Positions 1 through 12,200 of a DNA stretch of 64,000 nt are shown here, piece by piece. Both the position numbers and the translations under genes were made by a program. The DNA lies in assembly GCA_963920525.1 (NCBI GenBank), contig OY986436.1, positions 31,227,574 through 31,291,573 on the forward strand, written 5' to 3'. Within the stretch, counting starts at the first letter, position 1. Every line of letters begins with the position of its first letter. The DNA comes from Dichetophora obliterata. Its lineage: Eukaryota > Arthropoda > Insecta > Diptera > Sciomyzidae. Under the pieces are notes generated by a model. The model was not told where the DNA came from, did no database searches, and worked only from the letters and a program-made list of their open reading frames with translations.

Positions 1-1783
1 CAAAAAAAAACAGACACACATTTTTTCATAACCATTTTTGACCTTGGAATGACCTTTCGTAGTGTTTTACGTAACGACCCTCGTAAATTTTTCGAAATAG
101 ATATTTCTTAACAGTTAACATCATATCAAAGAGCATTAAATGAAGTTTAATGTACAGTTGATTTTATTCCGAAATATTGATTTTTGGAGGTATCAGAGGA
201 AGCAAGTGACTAATTTTCTTCTTTGCAAGCACATTTTCAGATGGATTGACAAGCTAAAATATAATATTTTCAGAAAAGTGAATACATTTAGCTTAAAAAG
301 TCCAGCTAAGCCCGGCTTCCCGACAAAACCAATGTATGTATTTAAATTTTTTTCTTTTAGATTTTATTTCGATAAAAAATTAATTTCTTGTCAATAACAA
401 CATTTTCACTTCACAGTTTAAAAGTAAGTATAGCGCCATTAAATGTACGAAAATCGGCAAAAAAATTATTAGTATGTAATATAATAGCAACTTTTACCAA
501 ATAAAATAATTTTGGCCGCCTAAAGAGGTTGAATACCCTAATGTGCGCTGTTAATCAAATTTTTTTTTTTGCAATGTTGAATAATGTTGAATATGTTACA
601 ATGGTCGTACAGTGTTAAAATCGAACAACATATTTCAATATAAACTATTTTCCGAATAGAATAATTTTGGCTTCGTAAATCGGTCATTCGTCAATCGCAC
701 ATTGGGGGCGCTGCTAAACAAATTTTCTCAGAAATGAAACCCAGTTAGATCGATTTTTCGCACCCGAAAACTCTTCGGGAACTCATCGAAATCGCTTGGG
801 CTGTTTTTGAGAACTCATTTACAAACAAACAAATATACACACAAATATTGCTCGTAAAATAAAATAAGATTATTCCAATGTTCATATAATTATATTTATT
901 GTAAGTAGAAAAAAAAAAATGCTTCAACGAACAGATGCTCCCTTGTAAAAAAGACGTTTTCGCTAGAATACTATACTTTATACAAGATGAAAATAAGAGT
1001 GTTAAGGAATGTGTTTCTAGTAAACGAATTATTGAAAGTTTATAAGGCCTTCGAAATTCCAACAAAAAGAAAAGACGGCATCCAAAAATGATTTCAAGAC
1101 ATTGTACGGATTACAACAAAATGAGAAAGAAAAAAAAAGTCCAGCTCGAGCAAAAAAATTTATTGATTCTTTAGTACATCTATCCATTCGATATATCAAA
1201 TTAGGATAAAAAAGTTAAAAAAAAATTAACTATTTGAAATAATAATACATTAAAAAAAATTGTTCGGAAAACAATGTTATTTTAAACTTCATGCACTCTA
1301 GAAAATAGGTTTCTTTTTTCGTTCTGTTCATAAGCGTTTTGTGTTTTCATTGTGTTTTGGTCACCTTTTCAAAATAATAATTAATTTTAACAATATTAAA
1401 AAATACTATTATGTTTTTTGCATGCAGCTGCCAAAAGTGTGCAGAAATTTTTAAGCTAAATGTATTAACTTTTCTGAAAATATCATATTTTAGCGTGTAA
1501 ATCCATCTGAAAATATAATTGCAATGAAGAAAATTAGTCATTTGCTTTGAAAAATACTTTGAAACAAAAATTTGAAATGCTCTTATACCTCCATTAAATT
1601 TTTTTAATGCTTTTTGATATGGTGTTTAACTGTTAAGAAATATCTCTTTCCAAAAATTTACGAGGGTCGTTAAAAAAATATATTAATTACAAATCGTGAC
1701 TTGAACTGCGTAAAACACTACGAAAGGTCATTCCAAGGTCAAAGTTGGTTATGAAAAAATGTGTATCTGTTTGTTTTGCATAT
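1..1783. mobile_element. Long-TIR (foldback-type) DNA element, left end at or beyond window edge
   Basis: The first ~310 bases reappear inverted at about 1440-1783. Both arms contain the blocks CCTTGGAATGACCTTTCG, ACGACCCTCGTAAATTTTT, ATATTTCTTAACAGTTAA and TTTTCAGATGGATT in matching order, with small indels between them. The right arm carries an extra ~35 bases between two of the blocks. The interior (about 320-1430) has no convincing transposase frame. The inverted arms and the empty middle fit a non-autonomous DNA transposon. The left end may lie outside the window, so no target duplication can be tested. The superfamily is unknown. Confidence 0.75.
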
Positions 1784-1991
1784 AAATGTTAAGAGCGTAA
1801 GATTGTTATTTTAGGAGGTTTAGAGGAAATAATCCAAGTACCATTTTTAAGCCGTTTTTGGGCCTTTAACCCCAGGGGCCTGGGTTTTTTCCACTACCCA
1901 AGTCCAATTTTTTATGCAGATCTTTTTAGCTTTAATCTAACAGAAAATGAGTGGAGAGCGAACAAAATCAGAAAAAGGCACAAATGGGTAC

Positions 1992-2029
<38 letters not shown>

Positions 2030-2081
2030 TATAATATATACACAGTTTTAAAAACCTTTGGATAAATTATAAAAATAATTG
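1784..2081. repeat. AT-rich spacer with a TA microsatellite
   Basis: A nearly pure (TA)n run lies at 1994-2040, interrupted only by AATA steps. I see no gene in this stretch. Confidence 0.8.
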
Positions 2082-2319
2082 TAGCGAATAACGTTGTAAG
2101 CGACAAACTCATGAAATATGTTTTTTTTTTGCTTACTACCGTTAAAAATGCTCTGATTTGGATGTGGATTTTTTTTTATATATACAGTCAAATTTCTTAA
2201 AAATTCTTACACCAATAAAGAGGAAATTGAAATAAAATCGTTCTTAGTGCGCAATTCAAAACTTTTTTTTCAATTTCATGAAAAATTTAAAATTTTGTCG
2301 CTTACAACGTTATTCGCGA
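2082..2319. mobile_element. Short MITE with ~26-bp terminal inverted repeats
   Basis: The left end reads GCGAATAACGTTGTAAGCGA (from 2084) and its inverse TCGCTTACAACGTTATTCGC ends at about 2318. The inner few bases of each arm (CATGAAA / TTTCATG) also pair. The element is about 238 bp with an AT-rich centre and no coding capacity. I did not identify a clean target duplication. Confidence 0.75.
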
Positions 2320-3832
2320 CGACGCACAGCGGCTTTTTTTCGATTTTAGGATGGCATTTGTATTATCTCAGAAACTTTAAAAGCTAGGGCCATTAAGTTT
2401 TGTACAAATCAGTCTTAGCCTAAATTAAGATACAGCACAAAATTAGAAATACAGCATAAAAAGAATTCTAGGTCAGCTGTATCGCCTACTTCCCATACAA
2501 ACCATATTAAAAAAAACCCGCATAAAATTGCTTGTTTATGTTCTTAAGGATTAAACTTAGTTTATTTAACTTCACATAAACATCATGCTAAAATATTTCA
2601 AATTGGATAACTTTTATATATGTATATCTTCTTTATTACCAAATTAACAAAAATTAAAAAAAATTTTTTTTTAAAAAATGGTTGCTAATGCAAAATAAGG
2701 TCACACTTTGTCTAAAATTATGAATTCCATTTGTTTTTTCTTTAGATTTAAGAGGATACATATAAATTGTCTTGGAAGTTAGTGCATTTTAGGGAAAAAT
2801 TTGATTTTTAAAATTTTTTTCAAATTAAGTGGTTTTTCTTAATAGCAGCTAGATGCAGCAGGTTTTTACAGAAACTGAAGATAGAGGTATGATATTTTGT
2901 GATAGTGTTAGCCTTCAACTTTTATAATGCTTAATTAGCTAGATATTTGCTACTAAATTTTACTTAAATTTCCATTCCTTAAAAAATGTACAGTCATATT
3001 TGAACTATTTTTTATTTTTATTTGTTTAAATTTTTTATTGTATTTTATATTTAATTCAGTGGCAATTAAGACACTAAAAACTCTAAAAAACAAAACCTTC
3101 AAATATAATTTGTGCTCGAAGTAAATATTGTTTAAACTTGACTTTATTTTTTGGGTATTATTGAGCTTATTTTTGTTAAAAAAGTTTCAAATTTGACGAA
3201 CTTTATAAAAAAAACCATACTATACATTAAGTTTTTAATACCACATTCATATTACATGTTTTATAATTTGACGAATAAAAATATTTTTTTATAAAATTTA
3301 ACAAAAAAAAAAAACCAAATGTCATAATAAACTTAAATAAGCGCACTGTGCGAAGCTTCAATTGAATTTTTAAATGCTAATGACTTGACTCTTTTGAGAC
3401 ACGAATTTTTTTTTTAAATGTTTTGAGGGGATCCATTTGAATAGTTCAGAGTATCAACAAAGTATCTTATTGTTAAAAGCCGACTTTCGAGAACCGATTC
3501 CTTAATTTGCTTGACATGTTACTCATGTTTCGATGCTCCTTTTTTTTATGTTTATTTAACCTTCTAGCGGGCGCGCTGCGTAATTTCCTTTGAGTCAGTT
3601 GTAAATTTTACGTCATCAAGTTTTCTGCATGTAAATGGTGTTTTCTTTATGGTAGCTTAGACGTACTTTCGAGTAGCTTGCAGTTCGTGGCTGGGAACTA
3701 AGTGGTAAAAGTGTGGAGAGTGATAAGGCGCATTTATCATAAATTTTGCGACAACGTGCACTCTGGAAGTGTAAACCAAATATATATGATTGTTCTATAA
3801 ATAAACATTTACTATGTATTTGAACTATATAT
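2320..3832. other. No gene seen; AT-rich intronic DNA
   Basis: This stretch is AT-rich with frequent stops in every frame. I see no inverted-repeat element, coding motif or RNA gene. Confidence 0.6.
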
Positions 3833-4165
3833 CGTGGCGGTTTTAGCCTGGTTCAGGTTGGTTTTAGCTAAGGAACTGCGGTAGCCTGGGTTCAATTCCC
3901 AACTCAGGCAGAATGTTTTCTCAGTTGAATGAATTTTTATTTCGGTCATCATCTCTTTGCAGATAATGACAAACCTCAAAGACTAAGAAGTTCCATTATC
4001 AGATTTTGGAGAACATAAGCCGTTCGTATTCGTCTTTCAACTCGTAGGTCCAGTTCTTGATCACTTGTGTTCAAACATTTAATAACACGCACAACACAAT
4101 TTTTCAAAATAAGCTCAGTCAGAGTCCTTTCTAGGGCTGAAATGGCCAATTTATATATTTAAATT
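3833..4165 (+). mobile_element. tRNA-derived SINE, copy 1 (diverged)
   Basis: A polymerase III B-box-like stretch (GGGTTCAATTCCCA, near 3889) follows a degenerate A-box region. The body matches the copy at 5013-5358 through the blocks GAACATAAGCCGTTCG, CAAACATTTAATAACACGCA and GGGCTGAAATGGCCA in the same order. The head carries a rearranged 'GGTTTTAGCC...GGTTTTAGC' segment not found in the second copy. SINEs of this kind are copied by the reverse transcriptase of a partner LINE. No clear target duplication was found, in keeping with an older copy. Confidence 0.75.
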
Positions 4166-4189
4166 CTCAAGTATCTAAATAAATTACAA

Positions 4190-6112
4190 AAAAGCAAAAA
4201 AGTCCTAATGAAACTGCTGATCTTTATGCTGAATATATTCGGTCGAACTGTGAAACTGTAGTGACAGTGATATTTGTGATGATTTTTTTATTAATATTCA
4301 GTCTTCCTCTGATCTTGGGTCGCTCATATTATCCTCTGAAGATGTCATATAATATATTCTAAATTTAAAACCATCAATAAAGACAGATATCGATGGTTTA
4401 TCTGAATTTTTGTTAATAAATTGTAATAGCATTAGTTGAACCCTTTAAAATTATTTTAAACAAATCTCTAGCTACTTGTTTATTTCTTGACGACTGAAAG
4501 GTTGTTTTATTAACACCAATTTTTAAAAATGGTAACAAAAATATTATATCTAACAATTGACCAATCTGTTAACTATCTACTTTTTCGAAACTTTTTTAAA
4601 ACTTCTTTAAAGACAAGCTATACTTTTTAGTTAAACGCATGATATGTCCTAATGAATCTGCTCTTATCTACTGTTTCACTGTTCAACTGTATCTTATCTT
4701 GCTGTTTTTTAGGAAGATTGTATTTCCGCTTTTTGAAGCGGATATCAAGTTGATACAATATATACTGACTTCTCCTAAGCTTTCGATAACTAAAGATACA
4801 ATATTTTATAACTTAAACAAGTAAAACTCGGCGTTCATTCTGTTAAATTACATTTTCTACATTCCTATTTATTAAATAGAACTTGTGCTGTTGTTATCGA
4901 TAATGTTAAATCTGTCCCATTCATTGCTTTATAGAGGGTTCAACAACCGCTGTTGTTTATACTGTTCATAAATAATATAAGTTCTTTTTTTTCAAAAGCT
5001 AATTAAATCATATGTTGGCAACCGTAGCCTAGTGGGTAGAGTGCGTGGCCCCTAAGCTAAAGAACTGCGGTAGACCGGGTTCAATTCCAGCTCAGACAGA
5101 AAGTTTTTTCAATTGAATTAATTTTTCTGTTCGGTCGTCACCTCTCTGCAGACAATGGCAAAACTCAGAGAGTAAAAATTGCCATGTAAAGCCTCTTGAG
5201 AACATAAGCCGTTCGGAGTCGGCATAAAACACGTAGGTTCAGTTCTCGGTCATTTGTGATCAAACATTTAATAACACGCACAACACAATTGATTAATAGA
5301 AGCTAGGTCAAAGTCCTTCCAAGGGCTGAAATGGCCAGTTTATTTTTTTTTAATTTTTAATTAAATCATACACGCAGAGGATCTTAAAATATACACTGCA
5401 GTTACAAATAAATCAGACTCTGATTATCTACAGTATGAACTGCCTAACGTTTGTGCGTTGTGCTGCGAAATTAGTCTTTTGCTTAATGTCAATAAATGCT
5501 TTCAACTAACATTTCCCAAGCTACAAAATATCATCGACAACTCTGTATTGAAAAAGTTGACAAAATATAAGACTTGGGTGTAATTTTTGATACCAAATTT
5601 ACTTTCTCCAACCATTTTGATTTTATAATCTCGAAAGCTTATGCAATGATGGCCTTTGTTCGCCAAAATAGCTTTGCTTTTAAACCCTTGCATGCATAAA
5701 ATTGTTTATACTTCTTTTGTTAGATCTAGACTTGAATATGCTTCATTAATTTAGAACCCTAGGCATATTAATTAATTTGAAAGTTTACAAAAGGTTTTAT
5801 ATATCTTTATATTTTTTTAACCTTTTCCATCACATAATGCTTGATGTTTACTTATTAATATAAAAAAATCGCAAAGTAGAAGAACAATGCTACCTCTGAT
5901 GTTCATCTTTGATTTAGTCAGTGGCGCAATGTATTGTCTACGTCTTTTAGGTGCAATTAATTTTAATAGTCCTTTCAGAAGTCTCCGGTTTTAAGATTTA
6001 TTTTACGTTTGAATAATAAGAACTAATAACGGAACAAATGCTCCTCTAAATCAAGCCTTAATTGAATTTAACTGGCTATCTTAAGATATAAAAATTGGTT
6101 TTTCATGCTCAA
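4190..6112 (+). pseudogene. Decayed jockey-like LINE ORF2 (reverse transcriptase), interrupted by a SINE
   Basis: Read across many frameshifts and stops, the plus strand gives a recognisable non-LTR reverse transcriptase. A pre-RT linker (NETADLYAEYIRS near 4209) comes first, then the finger region, then a QQPLLFILFINN stretch near 4940. A corrupted active site follows (HAEDLKIYT in place of HADDLKIYT, at the SINE junction near 5370). The thumb has the motif LGVIFDTKFTFSNHFDFI near 5575, and a C-terminal tail (APLNQALIEFN) lies near 6045. The endonuclease domain is absent, so the copy is probably 5'-truncated. It is certainly inactive. Jockey-clade assignment rests on motif style only. Confidence 0.75.
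5013..5358 (+). mobile_element. tRNA-derived SINE, copy 2, inserted in the LINE with a 12-bp target duplication
   Basis: The head has an A-box-like TAGCCTAGTGGGTAGAG and a B-box-like GGGTTCAATTCCA, as in a tRNA-derived polymerase III promoter. A ~200-bp body follows and ends in GGGCTGAAATGGCCAG plus a T-rich tail. The 12 bases AATTAAATCATA stand at 5001-5012 and again at 5359-5370, a perfect target-site duplication. Removing the insert restores continuity across the decayed reverse-transcriptase active site. The SINE is therefore younger than the LINE. Confidence 0.88.
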
Positions 6113-8060
6113 AATTGGTTTCAAAAAATTTTTTAAACAACTTCAATCGTTGATTTGCTTTAAAATTATATGTATTGGCTTATGATCTCACGATCATTAT
6201 TTAAACTCATTACATATTTTTTTTTTCATTTATTTTTTAGTTATTCATTATTTTTTGAATGAAATACAGATCCAAATAATTATTTTTTACCAAAATTCTT
6301 AATTTTTTTGCACATTTATTTAAAATAATGAAACAATGTAAAAATATCGTCACATGCCTGCTAAAACTATAAATTTGTTTTTTTATAGTTTTTGGAAAAA
6401 CAAGTTAAGGGGTTTGAATGCTTCTGAAAATTAGGGAAGTAAAATATTTTTAAATTTTTTTTTACCGAATGGTAAAAAAAAATTCTAATTTATAAAATAT
6501 TCATGCTTCAAAGAATCGAGTAATGTATGAATGTGTAGGATCTGTCATTTCCTGATACTTTGGCTTGCAGATATGTGGGCATTAGGTCCCTCGACTTATG
6601 AATTAAATTTGGATGGCCTACTTCACTTCTAAAGGATTTTAGAACAAATTCATTGTTTTGGCATGCAAAAAAAAATTCCAGTTCTGTTTAAATGTTTGTG
6701 CCAGAACAATGAATGTGGCACATTCATTTTTTTTTGGCGTGATAAAAAAATTCAAAATGCACATTCATTGATTTAGAACTGCAGATCTGATTCACATTCC
6801 TGTTCCACATGTTGGTGCAATATTGCTTATATAAAATTGCATCAGAAACAGCAATATCCCCAAAATCGAATTTTTTCACATTCGGGGATGATAATAGTGC
6901 ACACATGCAGGGGACGATAATAGTTTAATGTAAAGAAAAATTCGAAAAAGCGTTACTTTAATATTAAAATGAGAGTTTGCGGTTAAAAGTCAAAAATAAT
7001 ATTATAAAATTGAAATTATTCAGTGAAAAACCAGTTTGTACTTATACTAATTCAGGCAAAATAGGTTTTTGTGGAATGGTAGATGCTGATTTTTTGCCGA
7101 ACAATATTTTGAAGAACGAGTGTTTGAACTAAGTGTTTTGGTCACCAAACGAAACTAGACTCTTTTGACACCAGCAAAGGAAAGGAAAAAATCCATATTG
7201 TTTCTAATACATATTTCAATCCAAATCCTCCATGAAACTACTGTACTTATTGAATCATAAAAAACTATCATCAATACAGAAAAGTACATAGTGAAAATTT
7301 CTACTAAAATGTATACTTTTTCAAAAAATTTCAAAATAAATGCAGTGAAATCCAAAGGAAAAAAAATAAAGTAGCATGTTCTAAATAAATATAAATTTCA
7401 ACATAAATAATAGCCCTATTCTGGCAAAATAACAATTGTTACAAAGTATTTTTAATATTTCGATGTGTTTGTTATAAGTTTTTGATTTAAAAACAAAATT
7501 TAAAGCGCAAAAACAACAAATTTTGATAAAAATTGTGACATGCTTTTCAGATAGCGACAATTTTGTTACTTTGCCATAAAAGAGCTGTAAGTATAAAATC
7601 AGCGTCAAGCTCGTTCCTGTAAAAAATATTCTTGATTTTCGCTAAAAGCCAAACTTTAAAAAATTCATTGCACCCGATTTCTTACAACTATTACTGTTTG
7701 TTAAAACAAAGAATATTATTAAAAAAAAACTAAAACAACAAAAATTGACAAACTGAATTAAAGGGAACAAATAAAATTAAAGAAACAAGTACTTAAAAAA
7801 AAAACCAACACAAAAAAAAAAACAAAAGCAGTTGTCACGAGATCAAAGTGATATGTTGGCAATTTGTGTGCTGCAGGACTTTCGTAAAGGAATGCATTAT
7901 TTATAAAAAAACGCAGTAAAGCAGCGTAAAATGTTGCCTTTTATTATTGATTTGTTTCAACTTTAAAAGAAACTACAAATGATGACACAAATGCACAAGA
8001 ATAATAACTATATGTGCACTTGAGCTATGAAAATCTAAATTTTTTCTTTCACCTTTTCTG
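6113..8060. other. No gene seen; AT-rich intronic DNA
   Basis: No coding region is evident. At about 7411 the sequence AGCCCTATTCTGGCAAAATAA resembles the terminal repeat of the MITE at 21206-21741, so a broken relative of that family may end here. No matching partner end was found nearby. Confidence 0.5.
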
Positions 8061-8459
8061 TATATATATATATATAAGTTAAAAACTTCGCAATTAATTC
8101 ATCAAATTCGAGGCTATTTTGGAAATACTTCGTTAACATTTGTGTAAAAATTTTAGTATGAAAGTTTTTGAAAAGAGGTATGAAAGAGAGTTTTAGTTTT
8201 TGTTATATATATACCTCTTTTAAAAAACTTTCATACTTAAATTTTTACACAAATGTTAACATAAATGTTTTATATATATATATAAATATATATATATAAA
8301 TATATACATAAATGTTTTATATATATATATATAACAAAAACTAAAACTCTCTTTTATACCTCTTTTAAAAAACTTTCATACTAAAATTTTTACACAAATT
8401 TTAACGAAGTATTTGCAAAATAGCCTCGAATTTGATGAATTAACTGCGAAGTTTTAACC
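8061..8459. repeat. Imperfect palindrome with TA microsatellites and a third internal arm
   Basis: The arm at 8077-8213 is repeated inverted at about 8330-8459. Shared blocks include AACTTCGC, TCAAATTCGAGGCTATTTTG and TTTTTACACAAAT, plus the stretch encoding AAGAGGTAT. A third, shorter copy of the arm (ACTTTCATACTTAAATTTTT) sits between them at 8213-8273. TA runs lie before the left arm and on both sides of the loop. It could be a MITE or a replication-generated hairpin; nothing in it is coding. Confidence 0.75.
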
Positions 8460-8979
8460 TTCTAAATAGTTTTTCAAATAAAGAAAATTTTACTTTGCGA
8501 AAGTTTTCACTTGGTTTAGCCTTCCAGATGAAAAACAATGCAGGCCTGCCGATGGAAGGAATGACAAGCTATAATTTTAATGCTAAGTTTTGAAGCCTAC
8601 TTACTGAAATTTTAAACACTTTCCCTTTACTTCTAAGTGACGTAAGTATCATGTTTATTATGCAAATTTCCGGTTAATTTAAGGAAACAACAACTTTAAT
8701 ATTTTCATGATTGTTGTAATTCGCCGAACACACTTTGTGTTTTCAACAATTTGAACTTGTGCGCGATCGCCAGAATACTTGCTGTTGTTTTCATGAGCTT
8801 TTGTTTTGTTCGTAATTGCGTATCGTTGTTGTTGCATTTGTTGTTTTTTTTTACCCCTGTAAATGCCTAAACATTGTGATGATTCAGAAGATGGGTGATA
8901 GTCAGTTGGAGGGTGGATAGATGGAGAAGAATCGCTGAAGATTTAATCTAATCCACAACTGTACCGTACGGCTAAAAAA
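8460..8979. other. No gene seen
   Basis: Mixed-composition non-coding DNA with short T-rich runs (TTGTTGTTGCATTTGTTG near 8827). I see no element boundaries. Confidence 0.5.
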
Positions 8980-9215
8980 CTAATTATCTCGGTAATGCGA
9001 GGTTCTGTGGGGCATCGAGGCAATGGTAAAGGGATGGGCTTGGGCATCAGCCCGAGTGGACTTGGGAGACACAAGAGCTGGTGGCGTCTGGCCATATATC
9101 TCTCTTGAACACTTCCCATGGTAATACCTATGCAGAAAGCTTAGGTAACCAGCATTACGTCGATGCCCAAGAGAGTTGAGATAGGATAAAATGATTTCAT
9201 CTCCTATCAAATATA
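8980..9215 (-). pseudogene. LINE ORF2 C-terminal scrap
   Basis: The minus strand encodes about 76 residues with the pattern LNSLGHRRNAGYLSFLHRYY, then a short C-containing segment and a HYRDN-like end. This is the style of the region after the reverse transcriptase in jockey-superfamily LINEs, where R1-, BS- and jockey-like proteins carry 'SL-HRR-----LS-F-KYYHG-C'. No reverse-transcriptase core lies beside it. I take it to be an isolated 3' fragment of an old LINE, and the family is not resolved. Confidence 0.6.
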
Positions 9216-12200
9216 TCGCACGACGTTGAATTCAATCCAGAAGCTCCAAATAAGATATTGAAGCACCTGCCAAAATGTGCGAATTTTACTCCATTTTTGG
9301 CCTAATATATGAGGTGTATATCAGCGAAGATCAGCTGAAGTGAAAAGCTGTTGTTCTCTTCAAACACTTTTTCTAGGCACTTCTGGTATAAAGCATGTGT
9401 GGCAATGCAAAATTCGACTGCATTTAAGTCGACGAAAAAACTAACTGTAAGTTTGATTTCTAGAGCTGCTAACGTAAAGTTTTCTATCAACGTTCTCATT
9501 TGGAAAGTTAACTTCGAGGTATAAAGTTGTGATCACATGAGTGAAGTACTCATATACTATTCCTTATATCATACCATCATAATACCTAGTTGCAAACAAA
9601 GCCCTGCTGTATGTGTTTCGACAACATGTGTTCGAATTTCAGCAGATATGCTCTCTCCATACCGGCTCATATCTTTTTTCTATAGGCATGTCTGCCAAAT
9701 GAACTGCAGTAGCAGCAATGCAGCATGCATCTCATGGTATGAATGCAGAATTTATACCGTAAGATGAAAGCAGCAGAAGAAAAATATAAGCGGGTATGGA
9801 GGCGAGCATCTCTGTCGACATTCGGAGGCATGTTGCCGGCAGACATACACCAGGGCTTCTTTTCCAACTGGGGTTTTTTGTTTTTTTTCAATATAGTTAG
9901 TATTTTAAATTTCACTACAAAAAAAAAACAGAGCAGCTTTGACATTAATTTAAACGGTAAGTGGTGTAAGACTGCATATACTTTAAACAGGTATACAAGT
10001 TTTTGACGATACTTAAAAGTTTTGTTAATTTATCAAAGACAACAGGCAATTCTAACCCATTGTGCAGCGGTGCGTATGAGTAACATGAATTAGCAAAAAA
10101 TTTAAAACCGAATATGATATATAGTTGATTTTTTCATTCCGAAAATAAATAAAATTCTTCAGCAATTCATTGTACTAATTCATAATAAAAAATTCAAAAT
10201 ACAATAAAATATTATAAAAAACAGGCATTAACCTTTCTTTACTCCATATTTTCCATTCATACTCAAACATGATTAAAAACCTCCCTCCAGCAGTTCAAGG
10301 TTACTAAGTCGTTTTTACAGTCTATCAAACATTTACTTGTTGCAAATTGCCTACTTTTTGTGGATGACATGTTTCTGTCATGTATTACATGACATCTTTT
10401 TATTCTCATCCTCTCAGCAAGACAGTTGTAAATTTGAAAAATGTTGAAAAACAAAAAGCATGTGCAGTACACATAAATTGAAATATAGAATATAAAGGAA
10501 AATGAAAAAGTTTTATAGAAAAACGGTAAGACTGAAGCACAGCGTTTATGAAAGAATTAACATGACAACAACACACGCAACAACAACAACAATAACAACC
10601 ACACTCGTTAATTATTCACATAGTCGAGCGCGTTGAGCATGGTACACGGCCAGCCAGCCAAGCCAGCCAGTGGAAGGTGAGTAAACAGCAGTCACGCTTT
10701 CATGCATATCGCGCGCAATGGTTGATGCTGATTTTTCTTTTAACATGCCTTCAAATTTTGTTTTTCCTCTATTTTTTTCTTTTTTCCCATACATTTGCCA
10801 TGAAGCTTTCGCCGTGTTTGTTTATAACTTGAAAACTTTACGAGCTTTTCTGTGCAATCTGCTGAATGTTTTAACATGTAGCTTTTTGGCAAAAATAACA
10901 AAACAAAATACAAAACAAATGAAAAAAAAAGAAAATCCGCAACAAAAACTAACCCAATTTTGGGCGGCGAAAACCAAGAAAAAATTCAATGAAATGAAAT
11001 TTTTATTGAAGTGCTATTGACGCACTCTAGAGAGTTTAAATCCGATCAATTTGGCTAACCCAGTTTGAGAAAAAATTTAAAATTTTTGTTTTCTATTAGA
11101 TTTGCAAAGTTTAAATTCGAAGTGGTTTACTTGAACAGTGAATTTGTCGTGATGCTTATTGATTTTTGTAATATATTTGCAACAATAAGAATTTTCTTTC
11201 CACTTCTAAAAAGTAGTTGTACTTTCTTGAAATTTTTTAGGAAAGTTTATCTAAAAAATACTAAATATCATGGAATTTTCTAATGTTTCATAATTTCGTT
11301 ACACAACAACTGTTTCTCTCTCTTTGCGTGCCAATAAAGACTCACTCCGCAAACATTCTTCTCTCTTCTTCAAATATGATTTTGAAATAATTGTATTAAA
11401 AGTGTTACGAATATTTATGGAAAAATTGTGATCTTATGACGTAGTTTTCATTCCAAATTGGCACGGACATTTAATATTGTTAAGCAATTTTCTTAAAAAA
11501 CCGCATTTAAATAAAATTTGTTAAAATTTGATATTATGTAAATACTAGGTGATATACTCAGTATTACTTTGCACTTTTTTGAAGTGCAACTTCTTAGGCG
11601 GCGATTTGATTTTGAGGGTAAAATTGTTCGGGTCTCGTAACGTGTTTCTGAACAAGACTAATGATATTATCTTTTTTTTTTGTGTTTCTTGTATGGGGAT
11701 CCCCTAAGGGGGGCAGATAGAATGTAGGTGTGTTAAAAAGAAATGTTAAAAAAATTAATAGTACGAACTTACACATTTGATCCCCCTAAGACATTTTTTC
11801 TATTTTTTTTTCTTTGAATGAGGATCCCCTTACAATAGATGCAATTTTTTTTTAAGTGGAAAGTAGCAAGTCACGGACATATATTTTATATTTAAGTTAT
11901 CACAAAAAATTAAAACAAGTATTTACAATTGAATTAGCAACCAATGACAGTGAAAATATTAAATAAACACACTACTTCTCATGCAGATTTGTTATTATAT
12001 TTCTCCTGTAGGAAATTAGACCAACTTTCTGAATTATGTTGTTCCAAAAGAACCAGTACCGGTCCCTCTACAATACTCTTTTACATTGACCGAACAGATT
12101 ATCATAGGAAAAAACAATTTAACGCAAACACAGGCATTATTCCCTTTGTAAACTGATTCCATTATGAACTGGTAGTTTTTGCTAAGGTTTTAAAGTAGAT

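Noticed and set aside
10718..11020. 100-codon open frame (and neighbours at 9743-10006) as possible host exons
   Set aside because: Low-complexity Phe/Lys-rich translation in AT-rich DNA, no splice-bounded structure and no recognisable domain.
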